Shown here one piece after another: positions 16,059 through 26,428 of a stretch of DNA of 64,000 nucleotides (its first letter is position 1; each line of letters opens with the position of its first letter). The DNA is taken from the NCBI RefSeq assembly GCF_007970665.1, contig NZ_CP042430.1:4650001-4714000 (forward strand). Reading direction: 5' to 3'. The notes under the pieces were generated by a model that saw nothing but the letters and a program-made list of their open reading frames with translations, had not been told where the DNA came from and searched no databases. The position numbers and the translations under genes are program-made. The stretch comes from Baekduia soli (GTDB taxonomy: Bacteria; Actinomycetota; Thermoleophilia; Solirubrobacterales; Solirubrobacteraceae).

Positions 16059-17420
16059 TCAGGCCTCCTGCCCGGCGAGCGGGGCGACGGCGCCGCGCGG
16101 GACGTCGCGGCGCGCGGACGACCACGCCCAGAACGCGGCGGCGTTGGCGAGGGCGGCGACGCAGAAGGCGAGCGCCACGCGGTGCAGGGCGGCCCCCGGC
16201 AGGGCCAGCTCGAGCCCGACGAACACGGCGGCCGACGCCGCCCAGATGGCGGCGGCGCCGACGGCCTCCGACCGCGCGAGCGCGGCCTGCGACAGGGTCG
16301 CCGCGACGAGGTAGCCGCCGGCGCCTGCGGCCAGCAGCGCGAGGTCCAGCCGGCCGGCGTCGAAGCCGGCGCCGTAGAGCACGCGCATGACGGCCGGGCC
16401 GACGACGAACGCCCCCAGGATCATGAGCCCGGAGAACCCGGCCAGGATCGCCACCGTCCGGGTGACGGCCCGCCGGAACCCGTGCTCGTCGCGGCGCACG
16501 AGCATCGTGGTGAGGTTGGGCAGCAGCGCGGCGGCCACGCCCTGGAAGAGGTAGGCGGGGGCGCGCACGAGCATCGTGGCGGCGAACACGACGCCGGCGG
16601 CGGTGCCTGCGTGCGGGCCGCCGTGCAGCATGACCAGCACCGGCCCGCCGCTGAGCAGGACCTGGTCGCCGGCGGCCAGGACGGTGACCGGTGCGGCGAA
16701 GTGGGTGGCGCTGCGCAGCCGGAACGGCTCGCCCGGCGCAGCGCCGCGCCCCCGGAGCACCCCGCGTCCCCGCCACAGCAGGGGGGCGACGGCGCCCGCG
16801 ACGGCCGCCGCGGCCAGGGCCGCGGCCGCCAGGGCGGGCGAGCCCACGAGGAAGAGCGGCAGCGCGACCGCGACGCGGACGCCGCCGTCCACGAGCAGCA
16901 GCAGGCCGTATCCGGCATACCAGCGCCGGCCGCCGACCAGCCCGCGCATGAAGTAGGAGGCGCCGTAGCCGCCGATGCCGACGACGAGCATCGCCGTCAG
17001 CGCGTCGCGGCCGTCGAAGAGACCGTCGGTCAGCGGGCGCCACGCCAGCGCGCAGCCGGCGGCGGCCGCCACCACCGTGGCCGCCGCCAGCGTGCCGACC
17101 GAGCGCACCACGGGCCGCACGTCGCCGCCGTCGGCCGTGCGCTGCGCCACGGCGCGCGACAGCGTCTGCTCGACCGGACGGAAGAGCACGACGGCGACGA
17201 GGAACATCGCCGCCCACAGGACCGCGATCGGGCCGTAGTCGGCCGGGCCCAGCGCGCGGGCCGCCACCGCGTTGAACGCGTAGGCCAGCACGCCGGAGCC
17301 GACCGTGCCGGCCGACATGAGCAGCGCACCGGGGGCACGGCGCGAGCGGGCGACGCCGGCGGCGGGCTCGCCGCCCGCCGCCGCCGGTGCCCGCTCGATC
17401 GTCACCGTCGCCGTGCTCAC
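16059..17420 (-). CDS. Second polysaccharide flippase (MOP superfamily, Wzx-like)
   Basis: The 453-residue product is strongly hydrophobic, with about 12 to 14 predicted membrane segments. Its first helix region reads GVLAYAFNAVAARALGPADYGP, the typical opening of polysaccharide-biosynthesis flippases. It differs clearly from the flippase at 9016. The GTG at 17420 overlaps the TGA of the preceding giant surface-protein gene, so the two are translationally coupled, and it is followed closely by a GT2 gene. It probably exports a lipid-linked glycan intermediate. Confidence 0.8.
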   Translation of the reverse strand: MSTATVTIERAPAAAGGEPAAGVARSRRAPGALLMSAGTVGSGVLAYAFNAVAARALGPADYGPIAVLWAAMFLVAVVLFRPVEQTLSRAVAQRTADGGDVRPVVRSVGTLAAATVVAAAAGCALAWRPLTDGLFDGRDALTAMLVVGIGGYGASYFMRGLVGGRRWYAGYGLLLLVDGGVRVAVALPLFLVGSPALAAAALAAAAVAGAVAPLLWRGRGVLRGRGAAPGEPFRLRSATHFAAPVTVLAAGDQVLLSGGPVLVMLHGGPHAGTAAGVVFAATMLVRAPAYLFQGVAAALLPNLTTMLVRRDEHGFRRAVTRTVAILAGFSGLMILGAFVVGPAVMRVLYGAGFDAGRLDLALLAAGAGGYLVAATLSQAALARSEAVGAAAIWAASAAVFVGLELALPGAALHRVALAFCVAALANAAAFWAWSSARRDVPRGAVAPLAGQEA

Positions 17421-20400
17421 CGCACGACCGCGTCGACGAAGTAGTTGCTCGACGAGTACGAGCCGGTCGGGAAGACCCCGGCCGAGGCGGCGTAGACGCC
17501 GTTGCGACCGTCGTCGATGCTGAACAGCGGGCCGTTGACCAGCCGCGTGCCCAGCCCCGACTGCGTCATCACGAACCGGGTGTTGAACCCGACCGAGACG
17601 GTGTAGACGACCCCGGGCGTCAGCGTCACGGGCGTGCTCAGCGCCTGCTGCTGCCAGCCCGAGGCCGTCTCGCCGGTGAACGTGGTCTGCGCGAGCACCG
17701 TGCCGTCGGGCGCCCAGAGCGTGCCGACGTGGGTGCCGGTCTCGGCGGCGTCCTTGTAGAACCGGATCGCCGTCAGCGAGACCGCCGACGTCACGGCGAC
17801 CTTCGTGCCGAGCTCGTAGGTCCACGGCCCGGAGCCGCCGCGGCCGTCCCGGACGTCCAGGCCCGTCAGCGCCGGGGTCAAGCCGGACATGAGCGAGCAC
17901 GGACACGCCGAGGTCGTGAACGTCCACACCTTGGCCGTCGACATCGACGTGCCCACGGCGCTCTTGACCCCGGTCGTGATCGTCGCCGTGTACGTCGTCG
18001 ACGCGCTCAGGGGACCGGTCGGCGTCAGCGTCGCGGTCCGGCTCGGGTCGTCGTAGGTCACCGTGGCCGGCACGACACCCGACGGCCCGGTGAGGCTGAA
18101 CGTCGTCGCGGTGATCGTGCTCGGGTCCATGGAGCCCGAGAACGTGGCCTGCACGGGCTGGTCGATGGCGACCGAGGTCGCGCCCGCCGCGGGCGAGGTC
18201 GCCGTCACCGATGGCGCCGCGCCGATCGCGGTGGAGAAGCTCCAGGTCACCGCGGCCGGCAGCGCGGTCCCGTCGTCGGAGCGGATGCCCGTGGTCAGCC
18301 TGGCCGTGTAGCTCGCGCCCGTGCTCAGCGCAGTGGTGGGCCGCAGCGTCGCGGTCAGCGTCGCATCGTTCCAGCTCACTGTCGCCGGCACCGTGCTGCC
18401 GCCCGCGGTCTGCAGCACGAACGTGGAGGCCGTGATGCTCGCCGGGTCCATGCCCGAGCCGAACGTCGCCGTCACCGTCGTGAGCGGGTCGACGTTCGTC
18501 GCGCCGCTCACCGGAGTGCGCGACGTCACCGACGGCGTGTTGACCGGCGAGCCGGCGCTCGTGACCACGACGTCGACGAAGTAGTTCGAGGTGTGCCAGC
18601 TGCTGGTCGGGTAGGAGCCTGCGGCCGAGGCGAACACCCCGTTGGCGCCCACCACGCTGTGCAGCGAGCCGTTGGACAGCTGCGCCGACAGGCCGCCCTC
18701 GGTCATCACGAAGCGGGAGTTCAGGCCCACGGAGGCGGTGTAGATCGCCCCGGCCGTGAGGCTCAGCGGCGTGGCCAGGACGGCCTTCTGCCACCCCGAC
18801 GCGGATTCGTTGGCGAACGTCACGGAGGCGACCTGCGTCCCCGAGGCGTTCCACACCCGCCCGATGTGGGTGCCGGTCTCACCGGCGTCCTTGTAGAAGC
18901 GCAGCGTCGTCAGCCTCATCGACTTGTCGACGTAGAAGCGGGTGCCCATCTCGTAGGTCCAGCCCGTGCCCGAGCGCCCGTCGGCCACGTCGAGCCCGGT
19001 CATGGCCGGCGTCAGCGTGGAGGGCATGAGCGAGCAGGCGCAGTCCGCGGTCGTGAACGTCCAGGAGACCGCGTTGGCCATCGGCGTGCCGTCGCTGCTG
19101 CGGATCGCGGTCGTCAGCTGGGCGGTGTAGCTCGCGCCCGGCGTCAGCGCCGCGGTGGGCGTCAGGCTCGCCGTCCGGGACGTGCTGTCGTAGGCGACCG
19201 TGCCGGCCACCGTCACGTTGGACGCGTCGAGCAGGACGAAGCTCTGGGCCGTCACCGACGCCGGGTCCAGGGCCCGGTCGAAGGTCGCGGTGATCGCCGC
19301 GACGGTGCTGGCGGTCGCCGATCCCGCCGCCGGCGTGGTGGCCGTCACGGCCGGCGCGGTCGTCGCCGTCGTGGCCGTGGTGAACGTCCAGCTGACGTCG
19401 TTGCCCAGGACCGAGCCGTCGGAGGCCTTGATGGTCCCGGCCAGCCGGGCCGTGTACGTGACGCCGAGCGTGAGCGCCGATGCCGGGGTCAGGGTCGCCG
19501 TGTTCGTCGTGGCGTCGTAGCTGATCGCCGCCGCGACGGCGCTGCCGCCGGACGGGGTCAGCGTGAACGTCGTGCCCGTCAGCGTCGTGGCGTCGACGCC
19601 ACGCGAGAACACCGCGCGCACCAGCGTGCTCGTCGAGACGCCCGTGGCCAGCGGCGCGGGCTGCTTGCCCGTCACCGTCAGCGCGGCGGCCGTCGTGAAC
19701 GTGGAGGTCGCCGGGGCGGCCATGGCGGTGCCGTCGGCGCCCTTCACCGACGTGGACACGGTCGCCGTGTACTGCCGCGTCGGATCCAGCGCCGCGCTGG
19801 GCGTCAGGGTCGCGGTGTCGCTGGCGGCGTCGTAGGTGACGGACGCGGCGACCGCGGTGCCGAGCTGCGGCGCCAGCGTGACCGTCGACGAGGTGATCGT
19901 CGAGGCGGTCATGTCGCGGTCGAAGGTGACCTTGACCGTGGTGCTGATCGGCACCGAGGAGGCGCCGTCGGCGGGGGTGATGCTCAGCACCGTCGGCGGC
20001 GTGCCCGCCCCGGTGGTGAAGCTCCAGGTCACGTCGGAGGCGAGGGTGCCGCCCCAGCCGGCGATGCCCGCCGAGCCGCCCTTGAGCGTGGCCGTGTAGG
20101 TGGCGTTGCCGCCCAGGGGCGAGCTCGGGGTCAGCTTCGCGGTGCGCGTGGCGGCGTCGTAGGCGACGGTCGCGGCGACCGCGCTGCCGGCCGCCGTGCG
20201 CAGCGTGAAGGTCGTGCCGTTCACCGTGGACGCATCGAGGTCGGAGTCGAACGTCGCGGTGACGGCCGACGTCGTCGCCACGCCCGTGGCGTCCGGGGAC
20301 GGGCTGCGGCCGGTGAGCACCGGCGCGGTGGCCGGATCGACCACGATGCCCGCGATCGGCGTGGTCGGGCGCGCGCCCATGTCCGACAGGATGTTCGTCG

Positions 20401-22158
20401 TGGCCTGCTGGATGTCCAGCGTGGGCTCACCGGCCCCGGCGTCGTTGACGTCCAGGCCACGTGCCCAGTAGTTCGTGCCCGTGGAGACCACCCAGGCGCC
20501 ACTGGCGGCCTTGTAGGCCGTGCTGGCCTGGGTCGCGGAGCCGGCGACGTACGTGCGGCCCGCGTCCTGCAGGATGTTGCCGGTCACCGGGGACGCGGCG
20601 AAGGTCTGCGTTCCGGCCGGCTCGAGGCCGTTGGCCGCGCGGGCGTTCCACTCCCAGCCGACGAGCCCGGAGCCGAAGGACACCGATCCGCCCGCTGCCT
20701 GGTTGGCGGCGGTCGTATGGCGCCAGATGCGGTTGGCGCCCTGGGCGGCGGGGACGACGAGCGGGAACGGGTGGACGTCGTTGTCGCCGATGTACTGCTC
20801 GCCGGCGATCGCGTTCTCGGGGGCGTTGGCACCCGCGGGGTCCCGCCACGTGCCGGTGGGCGACACGGGGTCGGCCACGCCGCTCTCGGTGGTCTTGTAG
20901 GCCACCTCGACGCGATTGGCCGCGCCGGAGAACGGGCTGGACTCGAAGCGGATGCGCCAGTAGATCTGGTTCGAGCCGGTGAAGAACAGGCCGGTGCCGG
21001 CGTTGCGCGCCGCGGTGATCGCGTTGCGCATCTCGCTGGACCAGTACTCCGAGTGCGCGCCGGAGATCAGCGCCTTGTGGTCGGCGGCCAGGCTTGCGGT
21101 GGCGTGCAGGTCGGTGTCGGTCAGGTACGTGAGGTCGTAGCCCTGGCGCTCCAGGAAGCCGACGTTGGGCAGGTCGGCGAACGGGAAGAAGTCGTTCTCA
21201 CCGTTGTAGCTCTGGGCGTAGGGGCGGTCATAGGACACCTTGACCGCACGCGTCGTGCCGGACACGGTGGTGGCGCCGTTGCTGTTGAACGTGTACAGCG
21301 ACTTGCCGCCGTAGGGGTTGTAGGCCTGGTAGCTGGAGGTCGGGACCTCGAAGACGGCGCTGGAGTGGCTGCCGTCCTGGCGGACGATGAGCAGGATCGA
21401 GTTGTCCGATCCGTTGTCGTCGCGCACGAGCTTGAGCCAGTAGACGCCCGACGGCCAGCTCGTCGAAGTGGTCACCGTCGTGGTTGCCGTCCACGCCGAG
21501 CAGTCGATCAGCCCGGTGTTGCCCGCTCCCTCGTCGCAGCCGGGCTGGGCCACGCCCCTCTGCCCGGGGATGGTCGAGATGAGGCGACCGTGGGTGCCGC
21601 CGTACCAGCCCATCCGGTAGATGTCGATGTGGAACGGCGCGTTGTCGCCGCTGGGTCCGGTGTTGATCTTGAGGTCGACGCTGCCGCCCTGGTTGACGCT
21701 GGTGGCGGTGGCGAAGCCCTCGATGCCGTTGTCGTAGGCGCGCCCGGCGTTCGTGAGCTTCCAGCTCGCGGTGCCCGGCACGCAGTTCTCCAGGACCACG
21801 GCGTTGCCCGACCCGCAGGTGCGGGCCAGCGGCTTGGCCTGCGCGGTGTTCGAGCGGCCAGACTCACCCGAGCTGACCGCGGTCACCGCGTAGTAGTAGG
21901 TGGTGCCGTTGGTCGCCGTGTCGGTGAACGTCGCCGCCGTCGGCGAGCCGACGAGGGTCGTGATGGCGCCGGCCGTGGTCCCGCGGTAGACGCGGTAGCT
22001 CGTGGTGCCCGACACCGGCTGCCAGGCGAGTGAGACCTTCCCGTCGAGGGCGATCGCCGTCAATCCCGTCGGGGGTTGGGCGCCGTGTGGGCGACCTGGG
22101 GGACCGACACGGCCGCCGCGGCGGCCACGATCAGGATCAACGTCAGATACCGCTTCAT
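17417..22158 (-). pseudogene. Giant secreted protein: FN3, DMFase-like domain, six Big_5 and two DUF4082 domains; apparent frameshift after the signal peptide
   Basis: ATG at 22158 starts a signal peptide (MKRYLTLILIVAAAAA, then APNP). The frame then breaks in the five-base G/C run at 22071-22075. One added base restores APNPPTGLTAIALDGKVSL, a normal FN3 start, and gives 1,580 residues. Counting residues from 22063, the body has an FN3 domain (1-75), a domain resembling the large subunit of N,N-dimethylformamidase (80-580), four SbsA-like Ig domains (Big_5, about 585-1003), a DUF4082 domain (1010-1166), two more Big_5 domains (1172-1380) and a second DUF4082 domain to the end. It is probably a surface or S-layer-like glycan-associated protein; enzymatic activity is unproven. 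Without the indel it would lack a secretion signal. Confidence 0.75.
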
Positions 22159-22206
22159 CTCACTCGCCTTAATCTCTGCTGCTTCGTGTCTCGCGCAGCC
22201 GGGCGG

Positions 22207-23223
22207 CTACGCGACGCTCGCCACGCCGAGGCCCGCTGCCGCGATCTGCTCGCGGCGCTCCCGGTGCCAGGCGGCGGTGACCGCCAGGCCGTCGGACAGC
22301 GACACCTCGGCGCGGAAGCCGAGCAGCTCGAAGGCCTTCGTCGTGTCCGGGATGCGGCAGCGCACGTCCTGGTAGCGGCCGCCGATCTGCTCGTAGGGCA
22401 CCATGCGTGCTCGCAGGGGCCCGCTCAGGCCCAGCGCCGCCTGCGCCTCGTGGGCCAGGCGGAAGATCGTCGTCGGCTCGTCGCCGCCGATGTTGATGAC
22501 CTCGCCCTCGGCCTCCGGGGTGTCCAGGGTCCGCACGACGCCGTCGACGGTGTCGGTGACGAACGTGAACGTGCGCACCTGGCGCCCGTCCCCGTGGATG
22601 TCCATCAGCTTGCCGTCGAGCAGGATCTCGAAGAACGCGGCCTGCGGGCCGCCCCACCACGACGGGTTGTTGCGCGGGCCGTAGGACCCGAAGAACCGCA
22701 GGATCTTGACGCGCAGGCCCTGCTCGGCGGCCATCGCCAGGGCCACGTGCTCGTCGTAGAGCTTGGAGGTCGCGTAGGCCCAGCGGCGCGTCGTGGGCGG
22801 CCCGAGGGTCAGCGCGTCGTCCTCGGCGAACGGCGGCGTGGCGTTGCCGTACACGTCGGAGGTGGAGGCCACGACGACCTGCGCGTCGAGCGCGAGCGCC
22901 GCCTCGTAGAGCGATTCGGCGCCGGCGACGTTGGCCTGCAGCGTCTTGAGCGCCCCGCCGTAGCGCGGGATCTTCTCGGCCGCCAGGTGCACGAGCGCGT
23001 CGCAGCCCGCGAACGTGCGGCGGACCCGCAGGGCGTCACGGCAGTCGAGCTCGGCGAACGTGAAGTTCGGGTGCGCGGCGAAGGTGCTCATGTTGCTCGG
23101 CGAGCCGTGGGAGAAGTCGTCGATGCCGACGACCTCACGGCCTTCGGCCAGCAGCCGGTCGCACAGGTGCGAGCCGATGAAGCCGGCCGATCCGGTCACG
23201 CCAACCTTGGCGGGTCTACTCAT
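22207..23223 (-). CDS. NAD-dependent nucleotide-sugar epimerase/dehydratase (extended SDR)
   Basis: The 338-residue product is an extended short-chain dehydrogenase acting on nucleotide sugars. VGVTGSAGFIGSHL (residues 7-20) is the glycine-rich NAD loop, VHLAAEKIPRYGG follows, then ASTSDVYGNATP and the catalytic YATSK motif near residue 152. The C-terminal substrate domain has FGSYGPRNNPSWWGGPQ and INIGGDEPTTI. It resembles UDP-glucose 4-epimerases and UDP-glucuronate decarboxylases; the exact reaction cannot be decided. Its ATG overlaps the end of the GT39-like gene by 8 bp. The signal-peptide ATG of the giant secreted protein lies 48 bp further on. Confidence 0.85.
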   Translation of the reverse strand: MSRPAKVGVTGSAGFIGSHLCDRLLAEGREVVGIDDFSHGSPSNMSTFAAHPNFTFAELDCRDALRVRRTFAGCDALVHLAAEKIPRYGGALKTLQANVAGAESLYEAALALDAQVVVASTSDVYGNATPPFAEDDALTLGPPTTRRWAYATSKLYDEHVALAMAAEQGLRVKILRFFGSYGPRNNPSWWGGPQAAFFEILLDGKLMDIHGDGRQVRTFTFVTDTVDGVVRTLDTPEAEGEVINIGGDEPTTIFRLAHEAQAALGLSGPLRARMVPYEQIGGRYQDVRCRIPDTTKAFELLGFRAEVSLSDGLAVTAAWHRERREQIAAAGLGVASVA

Positions 23224-25097
23224 GCGGTCTCCTTAGCCAGACGTCGAGCGTCCGTGGTTGCCCGTCCGCAGCGGCCGTGCCGCGGATCGTCGTGATGTGA
23301 GCGAAGTGGGTGTGCAGCCAGGCGCCCACGATCCGGTCGTAGCCGACCCCGAAGGCGCCGTGGTGGTAGAGCGCGAGCTGCGTGCGGTCGATGACCGCCA
23401 GGCGCACCCCGCGGTCCTGCAGCGTGCGGATCGCCTGGCGCTCGTCGGCGGGGCCGTCCAGCGCGCCGGGCAGCAGCGAGAGCTGCGGCAGCGGGTCGAC
23501 CCGGTCGGTCATGACGTACAGGGACGTCATCTGGGGCGCGAGCAGGATGGGCTCCGAAGGCCGGGTTGTGCGCTGGATGACGTCGACGGCCTGCTGGTAG
23601 ACCGGGCCGTCGGCGGCCGTGGCGGCCATGACCCCGTGCGGCCCGTGGACCATGACGGTCTCCCGGCGGGCGTCGTGGACCAGCAGGGCCAGGCACGCGG
23701 CGGCGAGCAGCGCGAGCCACGCCAGCCCCAGGGCGCGGACCGGCCCGGCCGCCGCCGGGCGCACCCGCGGCAACACGCGGACGTGCAGCCACGCCAGCAG
23801 CACGGCGATCAGCGGCATCGCATATGCGGTGCCCTGCTGGGCCTTGGGGTTCGGGTAGGGCGCGAAGCGCGCGTAGACCGTGAACGAGAAGCCCACGACG
23901 AGCAATGCCACCATCAGCGCGAGCTGGTCGGCGGGCGCCCACGGCCGCGCCCGGCCGCGCAGGGCCGCGGCACCGAGACCGAGCGAGGCCAGCAGCGCGC
24001 CGGCCGGCATCCACGCGAAGGCGTACTTGAGGTAGAAGCGCGACGTCTCGGGCGCGGCGAGCACCGCCAGGACGGCCACCAGCGCCCCGGCCACGACCAG
24101 CGCGACGGCCGCGCGGCGCCCGGCACGACGGCGCGCGAGCAGCACGCCCGCCGCCACGACGGCCGCCGCGCCCGTGCCGTACAGCGCGAGCTGGCCGGCC
24201 AGGCCGGCGAAGCTGCGCGGCGTGCGCGGCGCGAGGACGCGGTAGACCTCGGCGACCGACTCGCGCAGGGGGCCGCGCGGGAACAGGTTCTGGTGCAGGA
24301 GGGTGTCGACCGTCAGCGTGCCGTGCCCGAGCGCGGCGGCGGCCAGGAACGCGCCGTAGCCGGCGGCGGCCACGGCCAGCGCGGTCACCGCCACCAATGC
24401 GGCGTCGGCCAGCGCGCGCCGGCGGCGACCGGCCGCGGCGGTCCCCCCGCGCACCGCGAGCCAGCCCCCAAGGCCAGCGCCAGCGCGCCGAAGACCTCGG
24501 GCTTGGTCAGCGCCGTCAAGCCCATGCAGATCCCCGCCACCGTCAGCCAGCGACGTCCCGCACCGTCGGCGACGCGCCCCGCGGCCAGGACCGCCACGAG
24601 CACGAGCACCATCCCCAACGGCACCGCCAGCGTGTGCGGCTGCACGTAGGAGATGTTGGTGTTCGACAGCGCCGGGACCGCGGCCAGCGTCGCGGCCAGC
24701 GCGGCGGGCGCGGGCGCCACGAGCCGGCGGGCCAGGACATAGGTCAGCGCCACGGCGGTGACGGCGAGCACGAGCCCGAGCGCCACCGACGGTCCGACGC
24801 CGATCCCCAGGACCTCGTAGAGCGCTCCGAGCAGCAACGGCCCCAGCGGGCCGTACCAGTACTGGTAGTCGAGGTAGGGCGCGTCGAGGTGCGAGATCTT
24901 GCCGGCGGCGACGAGGTCGTAGCCCGAGTCGACCGACAGGTCCCCCAGCGGTTCCAGGTCACGACCGCCAGGGCCACGACGAGCACGCCGAGCGTGGCGA
25001 CGGCGACGCGATCGGCCCCGAGGGCCGCGACGCGGCCACGCAGCCGCGCCAGCGCCGGTGCCGTGCGACCGCCGATGGGGACGCCGACCGAGCTCAT
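23216..25097 (-). pseudogene. GT39/ArnT-like polytopic glycosyltransferase, two apparent frameshifts
   Basis: Three overlapping fragments join into one GT-C membrane protein: an N-terminus from the ATG at 25097, a middle part with DSGYDLVAAGKISHLDAPY and LLLGALYEVLGIGVGPSV, and a C-terminal part of about 400 residues ending at 23216. Each junction sits in a five-base G/C run (24942-24946 and 24465-24469). One added base at each gives 1,884 nt and an open frame of 627 codons. The family moves sugars from polyprenyl-phosphate donors at the outer membrane face. The ATG overlaps the stop of the upstream FAD gene (ATGA), so the reading is well anchored. Sequencing error is the likely cause. Confidence 0.78.
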
Positions 25098-26428
25098 GCC
25101 GCCCGCTCCCGTGCCCCGTGGCCGCCCACGCGCTCCAGCAGGCCCGCGGTGAGCTGCTCGGCCACGCCCAGGACGGCCTGGCCGTTGACGAGCTCGGGGT
25201 AGATGTGCGCCGAGGATGCCGTCGCCAGGCCCGCGGCCGGGAAGAGGTCGGCGGGCTGCGGGCGGCGGGCGCCGAGCACGTGGATGGGCTCGGCGACGCT
25301 GGCCCGGGCCACGTGGGTGGCCAGGACGTCGGCGTCGCGCAGCTGCGGGAACATCGTCCTGACGTGGCCGAGGTACTCGCGCCGCACGTCGGCGGCGCTG
25401 CGCTCGAGGTCGGGGTTGTCGGGCGCCACGTACTTGGGGACGTAGAGCAGCGTGCCGCCGGCGCGCTGCGGGTCGATGACGTGCGTGGTCTCGACCACGG
25501 TGGTCAGCGGGATGCGGCGGTCGGTGATGTTCAGCGCGTAGTAGGGGCTGATGCTGCGCCGCAGCCGCGCGACGACGCAGACCACGCCGAGGTAGCGGTT
25601 GGGGTCGGGCCCCAGGACGGCCTCGAGCTCGGGGGCCAGCAGGGCCTGCAGCGCGGGGCGCAGCTGCGTCGTGACGACCCAGTCGTGGCGGCGCAGCCCG
25701 TCGGCGAGCACGACGCCCAGCGCCCGGCCGCCGGCGGCCGGCACCTGCAGCACGGGCGTGCTCGTGTGGACCTGGCCGCCGAGCGCCCGGATCTCGCGCG
25801 CCAGCGCGTCGATGAGGACCTGGTAGCCGCCCTCGATCGTGCCCATGACCTCGCGGGCGGCGCGGTCGCGCGTCGCCGACATGCGGCGGGTGCGCGCCCA
25901 CAGGTACGTCGCGGGGAGGTCGTCGTAGCGCCCGTCGAACTTCGAGTCCAGCAGCGGGCGCCACAGCCGGTCCCACAGGTCGGCGCCGCAGACGCGGCGC
26001 AGCCACTCCTCCAGCGAGAGGTCGTCGAGGTCGGCGTAGGCCGGCTTGAGCTGGCAGCGGGCGGCGAAGGCGGCCAGCCGGACGCGGTCGACCGCCGACA
26101 GGCCCGGGAACGTCAGCAGCTCGCGCGCCGAGGACATCGAGGTCAGGCGGCCCTGCTGGTAGAAGCCGACGCGCGTCGTGCGGAAGCGGAAGGCCTCGTC
26201 GCCGAGCCCGACCTCGGCCGCGAGGCCGCGCACCCGGTCGTCGGTGGGCAGGACGACGTGGTAGTAGCGGTCGACGGGGATCCCGTCGAGGTGCGCGGTG
26301 CCGGCCAGGCCGCCGAGCTGCGCGTCGCGCTCGTAGACGCTGACGTCCACGCCGGCCTGCGCCAGGCGGTAGGCGGTGGCCAGGCCGATGAGCCCGCCGC
26401 CGATGATGCCGACGCTGCCGGTGCTCAT
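25094..26428 (-). CDS. FAD-dependent amine-oxidase-like protein (protoporphyrinogen oxidase/UDP-galactopyranose mutase-like)
   Basis: The 444-residue product has an N-terminal dinucleotide-binding fold, GIIGGGLIGLATAYRLAQAG (residues 7-26), followed by a conserved GGLAGT segment and a long substrate domain. The C-terminus has the second FAD contact in ASSAHIYPELVNGQAV. Proteins of this type in glycan loci are annotated as NAD(P)/FAD-dependent oxidoreductases and may rearrange or oxidise a sugar or lipid carrier; the role here is unknown. The ATG at 26428 overlaps the stop of the preceding GT2 gene, and the stop overlaps the GT39-like gene start, so it is part of the same coupled string. Confidence 0.75.
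   Translation of the reverse strand: MSTGSVGIIGGGLIGLATAYRLAQAGVDVSVYERDAQLGGLAGTAHLDGIPVDRYYHVVLPTDDRVRGLAAEVGLGDEAFRFRTTRVGFYQQGRLTSMSSARELLTFPGLSAVDRVRLAAFAARCQLKPAYADLDDLSLEEWLRRVCGADLWDRLWRPLLDSKFDGRYDDLPATYLWARTRRMSATRDRAAREVMGTIEGGYQVLIDALAREIRALGGQVHTSTPVLQVPAAGGRALGVVLADGLRRHDWVVTTQLRPALQALLAPELEAVLGPDPNRYLGVVCVVARLRRSISPYYALNITDRRIPLTTVVETTHVIDPQRAGGTLLYVPKYVAPDNPDLERSAADVRREYLGHVRTMFPQLRDADVLATHVARASVAEPIHVLGARRPQPADLFPAAGLATASSAHIYPELVNGQAVLGVAEQLTAGLLERVGGHGARERAA

Noticed and set aside
17387-22033. A 1,548-codon open frame on the forward strand opposite the giant secreted protein
   Set aside because: Its composition is Arg/Gly/Ala/Val-rich without domains, as expected for the antisense of GC-rich coding DNA. 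The reverse strand has clear FN3, Big_5 and DUF4082 domains.
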